Shown piece after piece: positions 36,430-46,511 of a stretch of 64,000 bases of DNA; within the stretch, counting starts at the first letter, position 1; each line of letters opens with the position of its first letter. Made by a program: the position numbers and the translations under genes. The notes under the pieces are model-generated. The model searched no databases, was not told the DNA's origin, and saw only the letters and a program-made list of their open reading frames with translations. The DNA comes from DATAXI01 sp963756185 (lineage in GTDB: Bacteria; Verrucomicrobiota; Verrucomicrobiia; Chthoniobacterales; Chthoniobacteraceae), in assembly GCA_963756185.1 (NCBI GenBank), contig CAVWMS010000008.1, positions 124,001 to 188,000 on the forward strand. Direction: 5' to 3'.

Positions 36430-37072
36430 ATGGACCTCTCCTACGACCATCTCGCCGGCGGCAACAAGGAGCGGCTGGCGGCAATCAGTGACGGCATTTT
36501 CGGCGTCGCGATCGACGCTGCTGCTGCTCGATCTGCATACGCCCGCGGCCGCCGCCGCGCACGGCGAGTGGGACCTCCTCCACGCGGTAAGGGGAATGGC
36601 GCCCGCGTTTCTCGTTTATTTGTTGAGCTTCACGACGCTCGGCATTTTCTGGATCGGCCAGCAGACGCAATTGAATCACCTCGACCGCTCCAACCGGCAC
36701 CTCACCTGGATGCACCTGGCCTTTCTCTTCGCCGTCACCATCCAGCCCTTCTCCACGCGCCTGCTCACCGATTTCGTGCAATACCGCGTCGCGCTCATTG
36801 TCTATTGGCTCAATATCGTCATGCTCGGCGGCATGCTCTGGGTCTGCTGGCGCTACACGTTGGCCGCCCATCTCGAAGCCAAAAATCTGCCGGACGCCGT
36901 AAAGGCGGCCATCTGCCACCGCATTGTCGCCGCCCAAAAACTCTATGCCATCGGCGCTCTCCTTTGCCTGGTGAATACCTATTGGAGCATCGGCTTCATC
37001 CTGCTGGTTCAGCTCAATTACGTCGTCGCACCCCGCACGTGGCGCTCGCTCAAGCCGGACCCGGCACACTAG
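36430..37072 (+). CDS. TMEM175-family potassium channel (frameshifted)
   Basis: About 213 residues. N-terminal ERLAAISDGIFGVAI plus, in the other frame, TLLLLDLH matches the TMEM175/DUF1211 signature (R-x-x-A-x-S-D-G-x-F). Removing one G near 36512 (ATCGACG to ATCACG) joins them. Hydrophobic helices MAPAFLVYLLSFTTLGIFWIGQQ, LTWMHLAFLFAVTIQPFS and ALIVYWLNIVMLGGMLWVCW follow, six in total. Bacterial members form potassium-leak channels. Not part of an operon with neighbours by strand or gap. Confidence 0.82.
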
Positions 37073-37162
37073 GGAATATCGATCCCAGGTCATTCCCGGC
37101 ATTGCCCATTGCCTGCCTCACGCCGTACATTTTCGCCTTTGCCCCCCCAAAAATCCGTCTTC

Positions 37163-39732
37163 ATGAGCAGAATTCTTCTTCGCTTTCCCTCGCTTTTCCT
37201 CTTGCCGGCCCTTGCGTGTTTCATCGCCGCATCGGCGCCCGCCCACGCTCAATTCCCGCTCGCCCGGCGGAAAATCCTCTTTGACCGCGGCTGGCGTTTC
37301 CATCTCGGCGACGCTCCCGGCGCGGACAATCCATCCTTCGATGACTCGACCTGGCGCCAGTTGAACCTGCCCCATGATTGGATGATCGAGGGCGTCCAGG
37401 GCGCGAATCCCGGGGACATGGATGGCCCGTTTGACAAGGGCTCGCCCGCCGGCCCGGGTGGCGCATACATGGATGGCGGCATCGGCTGGTACCGCAAAAC
37501 CTTCACCATGCCCCCCGCCGACCAGGGCAATTCCATCACCTTGCTTTTCGACGGCGCCTATATGAACGCCGACGTATGGCTCAACGGCCGGCGCCTCGGC
37601 GCGCATCCCTACGGATTCACCAGCTTCTATTATGATATCGGCAACGCGCTCAAATACGGCGCCGGTCAAAACGTCCTCGCCGTAAAGCTCGATGTCCAGC
37701 AACCCTCCTGCCGCTGGTACTCGGGAGCCGGCATTTACCGCGACGTTTGGCTTGTCGAGGCCGCCCCGGTTCACGTGCCCGTTTGGGGCACTTACATCAC
37801 CACGCCGCAAGTTACCCCGGAATCGGCCCGCGTCCGCGTCCAGACCATTGTCGAAAATGACGGCGCGCTCCCGCAACAAGCCACGCTCACGACCTTCCTC
37901 CTCGCTCAGGACGGCGCCCGTGCCGGTGCCGCCACCCAATCCCTGCAAATCCCCGCCAATGGCAGGGCAACCTTCGACCAGCCAATCAACGTCGCCACCC
38001 CGCAGCTCTGGTCGCCCGATTCACCCATCCTCTATCGCGCGATGACCGTTGTCGCCGTGGGCGGAAAGCCCGTGGACTCCATCAACACTCCATTCGGCAT
38101 CAGGACCTTTGTGTTCACAAAGGACAAAGGCTTTTTCATCAACGGCACGCACGTTCCAATCCAGGGCGTGTGCGACCATCACGACCTCGGCGCGCTCGGC
38201 GCCGCTGTTTATCCGCGCGGGTTGCAGCGCCAGCTCGAAATCCTCAAGACCATGGGCTGCAATGCCATTCGCACCAGCCACAACCCTCCCGACCCCGAGC
38301 TGCTCGACCTCTGCGACCAGATGGGCTTCCTCGTCATGGATGAAGCCTTTGACGAGTGGAAACTGGACAAACGCAAGTTCGGTTACGGCCAGTTCTTCGA
38401 CCAATGGAGCCAGCCCGACCTGCTCAGCATGATCGACCGCGACCGCAACCATCCCAGCATCATCCTCTGGAGCATCGGCAATGAAGTCGTCGAGGGCGTC
38501 AAGGGCCTGCCCCAGGCCGGACCCATGGCACAGCGCCTCGTCGCCATTTGCCACAACGAAGATCCCACGCGCCCGGTGACTTCGGCCTGCCCGAACCCCT
38601 CCAACGCCTGGAAAAGCGGCCTCGCCAGGGCTCTCAACGTCTTCGGCATCAACTACAGCTCCGCTTTCTACCAGACCAATTCTCCTCAATCACAAGCCAA
38701 TTCATCCGGCAATCCCAACACTTACTCCGGCCAGCTCCCCATGGTCGCCAGCGAAACGCAAAGCCAGGTCGATACCCGCGGCGAGTACGGCATCACCCTC
38801 GACGCCACCGGCGGCGTCCAGATCGCCATGGAGGACACTGCCATTACCCAGGTATCTTCCTACGACAGCTTCCGCCCCGGTTGGACTTCCACACCGGATG
38901 AAAGCTTCCTCGCCCTCGAACATGCCCCGTGGGTTGCCGGCGAGTTCGTCTGGACCGGCTTCGATTATCTCGGCGAACCCACCCCTTATAAGTGGCCCGC
39001 GCGCAGTTCCTACTTCGGCATCATCGACCTCGCCGGCTTTCCAAAGGACCGTTACTACCAATTCAAGGCCCATTGGACCAATCAGCCCGTTGTCCATCTC
39101 CTGCCGCATTGGACCTGGCCCGGCTTCGAAGGAAAGGCCATTCCCGTCCACGTTTATACCAATGCCGATTCGGTCGAACTCTTCCTCAATGGCAACTCGC
39201 TCGGCTCGAAAAACTTCCCGCCGATTGCGAAACGGTCGTCACCGCGAGGAAACACGAGGTCGTGCCCGGCCTTCATCTCGCATGGTCAGTCGTCTATCAG
39301 CCCGGCGTTTTGCAAGCCGTCGCGAGAAAAGACGGCCGCATCGTTGCCACCGATGTCGAAAGGACCGCCGGCCCGCCCGTGAAGATTCTCGCCGTCGCCG
39401 ACCGCACCGCCATCCAGCCCGGAGACCGCGACCTCTCCTATATCAAGGTCGGCATTTTCGACAGCGCGGGCAACTTATGTCCTGACGCCGATCCGGAATT
39501 GACCTTTTCCCTCAGTGGCGACGCCGCCACCATCGCCGGCCTCGATAACGGCGATCCCACCAATCACGAGTCCTTCCAGGGGACCCGGCACAAGGCCTTT
39601 CACGGCCTCGCTCTCGCCATCCTTAAATCGCACCAGGACCTCACCGGCCCCGTCACCCTCACCGTCAGCGCCGAAGGCCTCGCCCCGGCCACGGTCCAGG
39701 TCAACGTGACCCCGTCCGCCCGCGGTCTCTAG
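37163..39732 (+). CDS. GH2 beta-galactosidase-like glycoside hydrolase (frameshifted)
   Basis: Secreted GH2 enzyme, about 856 residues. Signal peptide MSRILLRFPSLFLLPALACFIAASAPAHA. The jelly-roll (RKILFDRGWRFHLGDAPGADNPSFDDSTWRQLNLPHDWMIEG), the immunoglobulin-like middle and the TIM barrel (GTHVPIQGVCDHHDLGALGAAVYPRGLQRQLEILKTMGCNAIRTSHNPP) are clear. The acid/base Glu is in WSIGNEVV and the nucleophile Glu in PWVAGEFVWTGFDYLGEP. A frameshift at about 39227 (one C short) joins NFP to ADCETVVTARKHEV and a C-terminal beta-domain. Role: beta-galactoside degradation in the periplasm or outside, inferred. Confidence 0.88.
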
Positions 39733-39776
39733 CGCACTTTTGCTTCAATTAGTCGCGCCAGCGACCGCATGGGGTT

Positions 39777-39822
39777 CTCAGGGGACCGCGTCCCCTGAGT
39801 GGGGCGCGGGGTGAAACCCCGC
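39777..39822 (+). terminator. Two GC stem-loops after the GH2 gene
   Basis: A perfect 10-bp stem CTCAGGGGAC-CGC-GTCCCCTGAG (39777-39799) is followed by a GCGGGG-TGAAA-CCCCGC stem (39806-39822). They start 45 bp after the GH2 stop. No T-tract follows, so the assignment as a terminator is tentative. The remaining 340 bp up to 40162 shows no gene I could support; the minus-strand frame there is composition-driven. Confidence 0.45.
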
Positions 39823-40162
39823 CTTCAGAAAACAGGCACGGCGGCCCAAAAAATTCCCGATCAAACCGGCCCGTAAGAGAAATCAGTCCGCGCCTCGTTG
39901 CCAAACAGCCGCCGTGCCCGCATCGAAATAGCGCAGCGCATTTCGATGCCCATACCCCTCCGATTCCCGCCGAAACCCGTCAAATCAAACAGAAACCGCG
40001 CCAGGCCAGTCCCCTCCCCATCAGTTCGGGACTTGAAGCCCGGGCCGGTCCCATTAAAGTTAGCGTGACCAGCGGTTGTCCCTCTGCGCCAGTGCCGCAG
40101 CCGGGGAACAGCCGCTTTCAACAGCCCCGCCCATGCCTCCGTCCGCCGGAAGACGATTCAAG

Positions 40163-41605
40163 ATGGCCTCGCCCAGCGATGCCATCGGGCGGCTACTTCG
40201 CTTTATCACAGAGGGCAAGGTGGTCCCCATCATCGGCCCCGCCCTCTCGATCGTCGAGGTGGATGGCCAGCGCAAGACCGTCGAGCAGGTCCTCGCAAAA
40301 TCGCTCGCCGACATGCTCGAGTCCACCCTCGGCGGCGACGAGACCTCCAAACTTCACCTTCCCGACAACTACACGCTCAACAACGTCGTCTGCTCCTACC
40401 CCGATTTCTCGAACGACCTCTACAGCATTTGCGCCGACCTGAGTAACATCATGGTCACTTCGCATTTCGCGGTGCCCGAGCCGCTGAAGAAACTGGCGCG
40501 CATTTCCGCTTTCCGCCTCTACGTCACCACCTCCTTCGATGGCTTGCTCGACCGCGCCCTGCGCGATGAGTCCTCCTGGCGCGGCGAAATCGAAACCCTG
40601 ACTTACTATCTCAACTCGAAGACCGATCTCGCCGACTTTGTCGCGGAAGACGACCGTCACACCATCCTCTTCGAGTTATTCGGCCGCGTCAGCTCCTCCG
40701 CGCTTGATCAATTCACCCTCACCGAGGACGACCTCCTGGAATTCGCGCACAACCTGCAATCCAAGCCCCCTGAATCCCCTCATCGCCTCCTCCAGAAAAC
40801 CCACGACGCCCACCTGCTCTTCATAGGCAACGGCTTTCCCGACTGGCTCTCGCGCTTCTTCCTGCGCACCATCAAGCACCAGCGCAACCGCTCCCCGCGC
40901 AATTTCACCGAATACATCGCCGACGCCCGCGTCCGCCAGGACGAGACGCTCATGCGCTTCATCAACAATTTCTCCCGCCCCACCACCGTCGTCGATACCG
41001 AGGACATCATCGGTTTCGTTGACGAACTTTATGACCGCTGGGCAAAGGAGCATCCCGAAGGCGCCGCCGCGACGCCCTCCTCGCAACCGCAGGCCCGCGA
41101 CATCCCGGCCTCCCAAAGCGACCAGCAGAAGGCGATGATCTTTCTCAGTTACGTCCGCGAGGACGCAAAGTCCGCTCTCAATATCAAGCATTCCCTCGAG
41201 CAGATCGGCTGGACCGTCTGGATGGACACCGATGAATCCATCGGCCTCGAGCGCGGCGACGAATGGCGCCAGCGCATCCAGAAGGAAATCAAGCGCTGCG
41301 ACATTTTCATGCCCATCCTCTCACGCAACACCGACTCCACTCTGCCCGGCGAAAAAGCCGGCTTCCGCCACGAATGGAAATGGGCGCTCGATGAAAGCGG
41401 CGGCAACTTCGGCATGGATTGGCAATTCATCACGCCGGTCCGCATCGATGACATCAGCGTCAGCGCCGCCCGCGTCCCGGAGGAATTTCGCAAGCTCAAC
41501 TGGGGCCCAGCCGCCCCCAACGGCGTCCTCAACGAGAGCTCGCTGGTCAGCTTCAAAAACAGGCTGCGCGAGCTCCGCAGCCGCCGCACGAAACTCGATT
41601 CCTGA
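40163..41605 (+). CDS. SIR2-like / TIR fusion protein
   Basis: 480 residues, no signal peptide. Residues about 8-240 follow the SIR2_2 layout: nucleotide loop position KVVPIIGPALS (25-29 GPALS instead of GAGxS), TTSFD (122-126, usual TTNxD), ELFG (171-174, usual KLHG) and LLFIGNGFPDW (218-228). Residues about 324-475 form a TIR domain (AMIFLSYVRED, TVWMDTDESIGLERGDEWRQRI, and Glu404 in RHEWKWAL aligned with the NADase Glu of TIR enzymes). The linker (290-322) is disordered, Ala/Pro/Ser-rich. ATG 40163 is chosen over GTG 40076 since the upstream residues are unlike the family. The STAND gene follows after 14 bp, so they form one operon. Confidence 0.85.
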   Translation: MASPSDAIGRLLRFITEGKVVPIIGPALSIVEVDGQRKTVEQVLAKSLADMLESTLGGDETSKLHLPDNYTLNNVVCSYPDFSNDLYSICADLSNIMVTSHFAVPEPLKKLARISAFRLYVTTSFDGLLDRALRDESSWRGEIETLTYYLNSKTDLADFVAEDDRHTILFELFGRVSSSALDQFTLTEDDLLEFAHNLQSKPPESPHRLLQKTHDAHLLFIGNGFPDWLSRFFLRTIKHQRNRSPRNFTEYIADARVRQDETLMRFINNFSRPTTVVDTEDIIGFVDELYDRWAKEHPEGAAATPSSQPQARDIPASQSDQQKAMIFLSYVREDAKSALNIKHSLEQIGWTVWMDTDESIGLERGDEWRQRIQKEIKRCDIFMPILSRNTDSTLPGEKAGFRHEWKWALDESGGNFGMDWQFITPVRIDDISVSAARVPEEFRKLNWGPAAPNGVLNESSLVSFKNRLRELRSRRTKLDS

Positions 41606-41619
41606 GCCTCCCGCAAGTC

Positions 41620-44600
41620 ATGAGCTCTGCTTCCACCCTGGACCCGCAAAACCCATGGCCAGGCCTCAAGCCCTTCGGTGTCGAGGATGCCGCCTTCTTC
41701 CAGGGCCGCGCCACCAAGATCAACGAGATGCTCTCCTGGGTGAAGCATTCTTCGCTCACCGTCTTCTATGGCCATTCCGGCCTCGGCAAAACCTCGCTCC
41801 TTCAGGCCGGCCTTTTCCCAAAGCTCAAGCAATCCGACTACCTCCCCATCCTCATTCGCCTCGATCATGGCTCCGCCGATCAGGCCACGCCCGCCCTCGC
41901 CGACCAGGTCAAGCAGGCCATCGCCAAGGCGCTCACCGCCGCAAAGGTGGACGCGCCGGTTCCCGAGCCGGGTGAGTCCCTTTGGGCCTACTTCCACCGC
42001 AAGAGCCTCGAGTTTTGGGACGAGAGCAACCGCCTCGTCGAACCGGTGCTCATCTTCGACCAGTACGAGGAAATCTATACCCGCGGCAGGGAGACGCCCG
42101 CCGCGCGCGCCCGCAGCGAGCAGTTTCTCATCGAGCTCGAGGCTCTCACCGAAAATCATCCCCCTCCCTCCGTCCGCCAGGCCGTCGAGGCCAATCCTCA
42201 AAAGGCCCGCGACTACGATTTCGACAGCGAATCGGTGCGCGTGGTGCTCGCCCTGCGCGAGGATTTTCTGCCCCTGCTCCTGAAACAACGCCGCCGTTTC
42301 GCCGGGGTCAGTTACAACCAATGCCGCATCGAGCCGATGACAGGCGAGGAGGCGTGGCAGGCCCTCATTCAGCCCGGCGGCGCCAATCTCGTCGACGAAT
42401 CGACCGGCCTGCGCATTCTCGAGGCCATCAGCTCCGCCCGCGACGAGGTGGGCCACCAGCACCCGCCCCTCACCAACGCTGATTTGCCGGAGCTCGAAGT
42501 CGATCCCGTTCTCCTGAGCGTTGTCTGCCGCGGCTTGAACCAGGCCCGCCAGCAGCGCGGTCTTCCAAAGATCACCACCGCTCTGGTCGAGGAGTTCCAC
42601 GGCAGCATCCTCGACCAATTCTACGAGACCGCCATGGCCGACACCCCGGCCCAGGCTCGCAATTTCATCGAGGATCGTCTCATCAGCGCCTCCGGCGGTT
42701 ACCGCCAGGCCATTGCCATGGACGAAGCCTGCCAATCCGGCGTCATCACCACCGCCCAGATTGCCCAGTTGGTTGATAGCCGCGTCCTCCACACCGAGGA
42801 CCGCCACGGCGTCACTTACATCGAGCTGGCCCACGACCGCCTCACGCAGGTTGCCAGAAAGAGCCGCGAAAACCGCATCCGCAAGGCCCAGGCCCGCCGC
42901 CGCGCCCGCCGCATCCTGGCCACTGCAAGCGCCGCCGCGCTGGTCGTCCTCGCCGGCGCGGCTGCCCTTCTCTATTATTATTGGAATTACGCCCGCGAGA
43001 CCGACTTGTATTTCGGCAGCTTCACCAAGCAATGGGGCACTTACCACGGCCTTCAGGCGCTTACCGCCGGCCAGGTGAGTCATCGCGCCGTATCCTTCAA
43101 GTTCATTTACAAGGGCACTCCCGAAAAAGGCATCCTCCAAAGCGTCCAGGCCGTCGATTCCCACGGCCAGTTGACCACCCATCACTGGATCGCCACTTAT
43201 CTCCGCCGCACCTCCGATATTCCCGATACGCCCCGCCGTGAGTGCCAGTGGCAATTCCAGGTCGATAACACCAACAAGAGCATCGTCGCCGAAACCGCTC
43301 TCGACAAGAATGGCAACGTCGTCTGGCGATTCATTTACGGCCCCTATGAAAAGGACATGAGCGGCAACTCCAGCCGCACCGGCTGCTATCTCAGCGGCGG
43401 CGGCGCCAGCGGACGGCAGGGCTCCTCCTCGAGCGGCCAGGGCGCCGCGGGCGGCGCCACGACTGGCGCCGGCGCGGCAAGCGGCGGCGGCGGCGCTGCC
43501 GCTTCCACCACCGGCGGAGCGAACGTGAACCAAATGCCGTTGAGTTCCAACGCCCAGTATGTCCGCATCACTTATAATGGCGACGGTTACGAGACCGAGT
43601 TTCACTACGAAAACGTTGCCGGCGCTCCCGAGACCGGCCCTGACGGCGCCTTCGGCCAGCGGCTTACATACGACAGCCAGGGTCGCGTCACGGAGGAGAC
43701 CTCGCTCGATGCCGAGGGCAATCCGGTCAATGACGATTCCTGGAACGCCACGATGGATTACCAGTACGATGACAACGGAAACGTCGCCTCGACGACCTCC
43801 TTCGATGGCAGCGGCAAGCCCACCTTGACCAAGTACCTCGTCTATCGCACCACCTCCCAATACGATTCCGCGGGCAACGAGACCGCCACCCAATACTTCG
43901 GCGTCGATGGCAAGCCCTGCATCAGCAGCCGGGGCTACGCCGGATGGCTCAGCGACTACGACGCGGACGGCAATGTCATCCACCGCACTTTCCTCGGACT
44001 CGACGGCAAACCGTGCATCATGAGCGACGGCGTGGCCACCTCGGAAAGACAGTACGACGACCATGGCAACGAGTTGAAAGTCTCCCTCTACGACACCAAT
44101 CACAAGCCTTGCCTGAATACCGACTATATCGCCGGTTGGATAAACCAATACGATGACAGAGGCTACCTGGTCCGGTGCACTTACGTCGGCCTGGACGGCA
44201 CTTCTCCATGCCCCTGCAAGGATGGCTTTGCCGGCTGGACGAGCGAGTTCGATGCCGACGGAAACGAAACCAAGCTGACCTACCTCGGTGTCGATGGAAA
44301 ACCGTGTTACAATAAGGATAAGATCGCCGGCTGGAACGGCGGCTACGATCAGGGCCGCATGATCCACAAGGCCTACTTCGACATCAACGGCAAGCCATGT
44401 TTCGACAGCGATCAGATCGCCGGCATCGATTGGAAATACAATGAACTCGGCTACAAGACCCGCGAGAGTTACTTTGACATCAACGGAAAGCCCTGCCTGG
44501 ACAATGAAATGGTCGCCGGCTGGGACTACGAGTACAACGAGGACGGCAAGCTCTCCAAGGAAACCACCTTCGGCGTCCTGAAGGCCGCCGATGGCAGCGA

Positions 44601-46461
44601 CCTGCCCGCGCTCGACAAGGTCACCCAGGTCGCCGGCGAGACTTACGATTACTACGGCTCGAGCGGCTTGCGCCGCAAGAAGAGCATGAGCTGCTTCGGC
44701 CTCGACGGAAAACCTCGCGCCCGCTCGGCGGATAATATCTGCACTTTCGATTACAGCTACGACGATCGCGGCCTCGAAACCAAACGGGCTTTTTTCGATA
44801 CCAATGGCAAGCCCGTCAACTACGAGGGATACGCCGGTTGGACGGTCCAGTACGATGACCATGGCCGCGAGGCCCAGGTGAAATATTTCGACGCAAAGGG
44901 CAGCCCCGCCGTTGACACAGAAGCAGGCGTGGGCGGCTGGACCAATACCTATGACGACTGGGGCCGCGAGACCTCCGAGAGCTACTTTGACAGGGACGGC
45001 AAGCCCTGCCTCTCGAGCGATGGCATCACCTCCACAGTCGAGACCTACGATGCCGCAGGCCACATGATCGAAAGCCGCTTTTACGGCGATGACGGCAAAC
45101 CGCGCTTCAGCAACGGCGGCGTCGCCGGCTGGCTTTCGACTTACGATCAATACGGCAACGAAGTCGAACGCAAGTTCGTCGATCTCAACGGCAACTTCCC
45201 TCCTCCCATGAAACAGGGCTCTCGCGCCGGCTGGATCAGGCAGCTCGATTCCCGCGGCGACCTGGTCATGGAGGCCGATATCGATGCCCAGGCAAAACCG
45301 CAAATGGAGGGCGGTTGCGCTATCACCAGGTTCTCCTACGATTCCCTCGACCGCCAGATTCTCTGCCTCTACAGCGATACGAACGATATACCGTGCCTCG
45401 CCGACGACCAGGTCGCCGGCCTCAAAACCACCTACGTCACCGATCCCGCAACCGAGGAAACCTCCGAAATCTGGACCTGCCTCGGACTCAATAAAGAGGT
45501 CCGCAAAAATTCCAGCGGCCTCGCCGGCTGGGAAAATGTCACCGACGAACACGCGAACCTGGTCGAATCCATCGCGGCGCTGGATGAAAACGGCCGCCCC
45601 GTCACCCAGACCGGCGGCTACGCCGTCATTGAGTATTCCTACGACGATGAGGACCGCCCCATCAAGATGCTCTTCGAGGACGCCAACGGCCATCCCTGCC
45701 TTTACAAGAATCTCTATGCCGGATGGCAGCAGACCTTCAATTCCCTCGGGCAGCTCGTCTCGAAGCGCTGGATCGGCGTCGACGGCACCTCTCCCAGCGT
45801 CAACGAACTGGCCATCTCCACCATTCAGAGGGCTTATAATGACCAGGGCAGCCTCCGGCTCATCCAATTCTACGGCGTCGACGGCAAACCCTCCCTCTCC
45901 TCCGAAAAAATCGCCGGTTGGACCAGCGATTACGACGAATCCGGCTACGAGGAAATCAAGCGCGCCTTTTTCGATACCAATGGCCTCCCATGCCTCGATG
46001 TGGACAATATCGCCGGCTGGCGAATCGAATTCGACGGCGCCGACGAAACCTACAGGGTCGCCTTCGGCACCCAGGACGAGACCCTCAGCTACCTTGGCGT
46101 CTCGATGATCACCGTCGATTCGATCATCGACAACTCCGAAGCCCAGCAGCTCGGCCTCCAGCCCGGCGATCTCATCGTCAAATGCGGCAACTGGTCCGTC
46201 GCCCGCAATGACACCCATCTCCCCGCCTCGCCCGCCACCCACGCCGTCCAGCAGGAACTGGTTGCCGCCATCCATGCCCCCGGCCCCGACCGCCGGCTCA
46301 CCGTGCTGCGCCAGGTCCGCGACCAGAACAACAACCTGGATTGGCAGCCGCAGACATTCACCATCAAGGCGGGAGACCTCGGCATCCGCTTCGATTCGAA
46401 AATGACCGACCTCGACCAGATCAGCGCCTGGCTCCTGAAAGTGGCCCAGGAATCCCCCTGA
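41620..46461 (+). CDS. Membrane nSTAND-type ATPase with DGKPC repeats and PDZ
   Basis: 1613 residues. Residues 11-430: nSTAND1-like NTPase (Walker A GHSGLGKTS at 51-59, Walker B LIFDQYEE with D147). A basic stretch (RKAQARRRARR) precedes one transmembrane helix (about 432-454). Then come a lead-in domain, a Gly/Ala/Ser-rich linker (about 590-632) and about 23 repeats of ~32 residues with a core D-G-K-P-C, an AGW and a Y-D-x-x-G-N segment (about 640-1480). C-terminal PDZ: VSMITVDSIIDNSEAQQLGLQPGDLIVK (from about 1490). Positive-inside reasoning puts the ATPase in the cytoplasm and repeats plus PDZ outside. No frameshift in 4.8 kb. Confidence 0.88.
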   Translation: MSSASTLDPQNPWPGLKPFGVEDAAFFQGRATKINEMLSWVKHSSLTVFYGHSGLGKTSLLQAGLFPKLKQSDYLPILIRLDHGSADQATPALADQVKQAIAKALTAAKVDAPVPEPGESLWAYFHRKSLEFWDESNRLVEPVLIFDQYEEIYTRGRETPAARARSEQFLIELEALTENHPPPSVRQAVEANPQKARDYDFDSESVRVVLALREDFLPLLLKQRRRFAGVSYNQCRIEPMTGEEAWQALIQPGGANLVDESTGLRILEAISSARDEVGHQHPPLTNADLPELEVDPVLLSVVCRGLNQARQQRGLPKITTALVEEFHGSILDQFYETAMADTPAQARNFIEDRLISASGGYRQAIAMDEACQSGVITTAQIAQLVDSRVLHTEDRHGVTYIELAHDRLTQVARKSRENRIRKAQARRRARRILATASAAALVVLAGAAALLYYYWNYARETDLYFGSFTKQWGTYHGLQALTAGQVSHRAVSFKFIYKGTPEKGILQSVQAVDSHGQLTTHHWIATYLRRTSDIPDTPRRECQWQFQVDNTNKSIVAETALDKNGNVVWRFIYGPYEKDMSGNSSRTGCYLSGGGASGRQGSSSSGQGAAGGATTGAGAASGGGGAAASTTGGANVNQMPLSSNAQYVRITYNGDGYETEFHYENVAGAPETGPDGAFGQRLTYDSQGRVTEETSLDAEGNPVNDDSWNATMDYQYDDNGNVASTTSFDGSGKPTLTKYLVYRTTSQYDSAGNETATQYFGVDGKPCISSRGYAGWLSDYDADGNVIHRTFLGLDGKPCIMSDGVATSERQYDDHGNELKVSLYDTNHKPCLNTDYIAGWINQYDDRGYLVRCTYVGLDGTSPCPCKDGFAGWTSEFDADGNETKLTYLGVDGKPCYNKDKIAGWNGGYDQGRMIHKAYFDINGKPCFDSDQIAGIDWKYNELGYKTRESYFDINGKPCLDNEMVAGWDYEYNEDGKLSKETTFGVLKAADGSDLPALDKVTQVAGETYDYYGSSGLRRKKSMSCFGLDGKPRARSADNICTFDYSYDDRGLETKRAFFDTNGKPVNYEGYAGWTVQYDDHGREAQVKYFDAKGSPAVDTEAGVGGWTNTYDDWGRETSESYFDRDGKPCLSSDGITSTVETYDAAGHMIESRFYGDDGKPRFSNGGVAGWLSTYDQYGNEVERKFVDLNGNFPPPMKQGSRAGWIRQLDSRGDLVMEADIDAQAKPQMEGGCAITRFSYDSLDRQILCLYSDTNDIPCLADDQVAGLKTTYVTDPATEETSEIWTCLGLNKEVRKNSSGLAGWENVTDEHANLVESIAALDENGRPVTQTGGYAVIEYSYDDEDRPIKMLFEDANGHPCLYKNLYAGWQQTFNSLGQLVSKRWIGVDGTSPSVNELAISTIQRAYNDQGSLRLIQFYGVDGKPSLSSEKIAGWTSDYDESGYEEIKRAFFDTNGLPCLDVDNIAGWRIEFDGADETYRVAFGTQDETLSYLGVSMITVDSIIDNSEAQQLGLQPGDLIVKCGNWSVARNDTHLPASPATHAVQQELVAAIHAPGPDRRLTVLRQVRDQNNNLDWQPQTFTIKAGDLGIRFDSKMTDLDQISAWLLKVAQESP

Positions 46462-46471
46462 ATCACCCGGA

Positions 46472-46511
46472 AAACGGCAAAAAGTCGGGGCGACAGGATT
46501 TGAACCTGCGA
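46472..46511. repeat. Left 40-bp direct repeat (attL) of the tRNA-Pro element
   Basis: The 40 bp is identical to 54332-54371, which includes the 3' part of tRNA-Pro(TGG) with its T-arm. It begins 10 bp after the STAND stop codon. Confidence 0.9.

Noticed and set aside
39861..40121. An 86-codon minus-strand frame in the gap before the SIR2-TIR gene
   Set aside because: No start signal, composition-driven sequence and no family; left as non-coding.
41620..46461. RHS/YD toxin interpretation of the DGKPC repeats
   Set aside because: The repeats contain Y-D-x-x-G segments like YD repeats, but the N-terminal STAND ATPase, single transmembrane helix and C-terminal PDZ do not match RHS toxins, and no C-terminal toxin or immunity gene follows.
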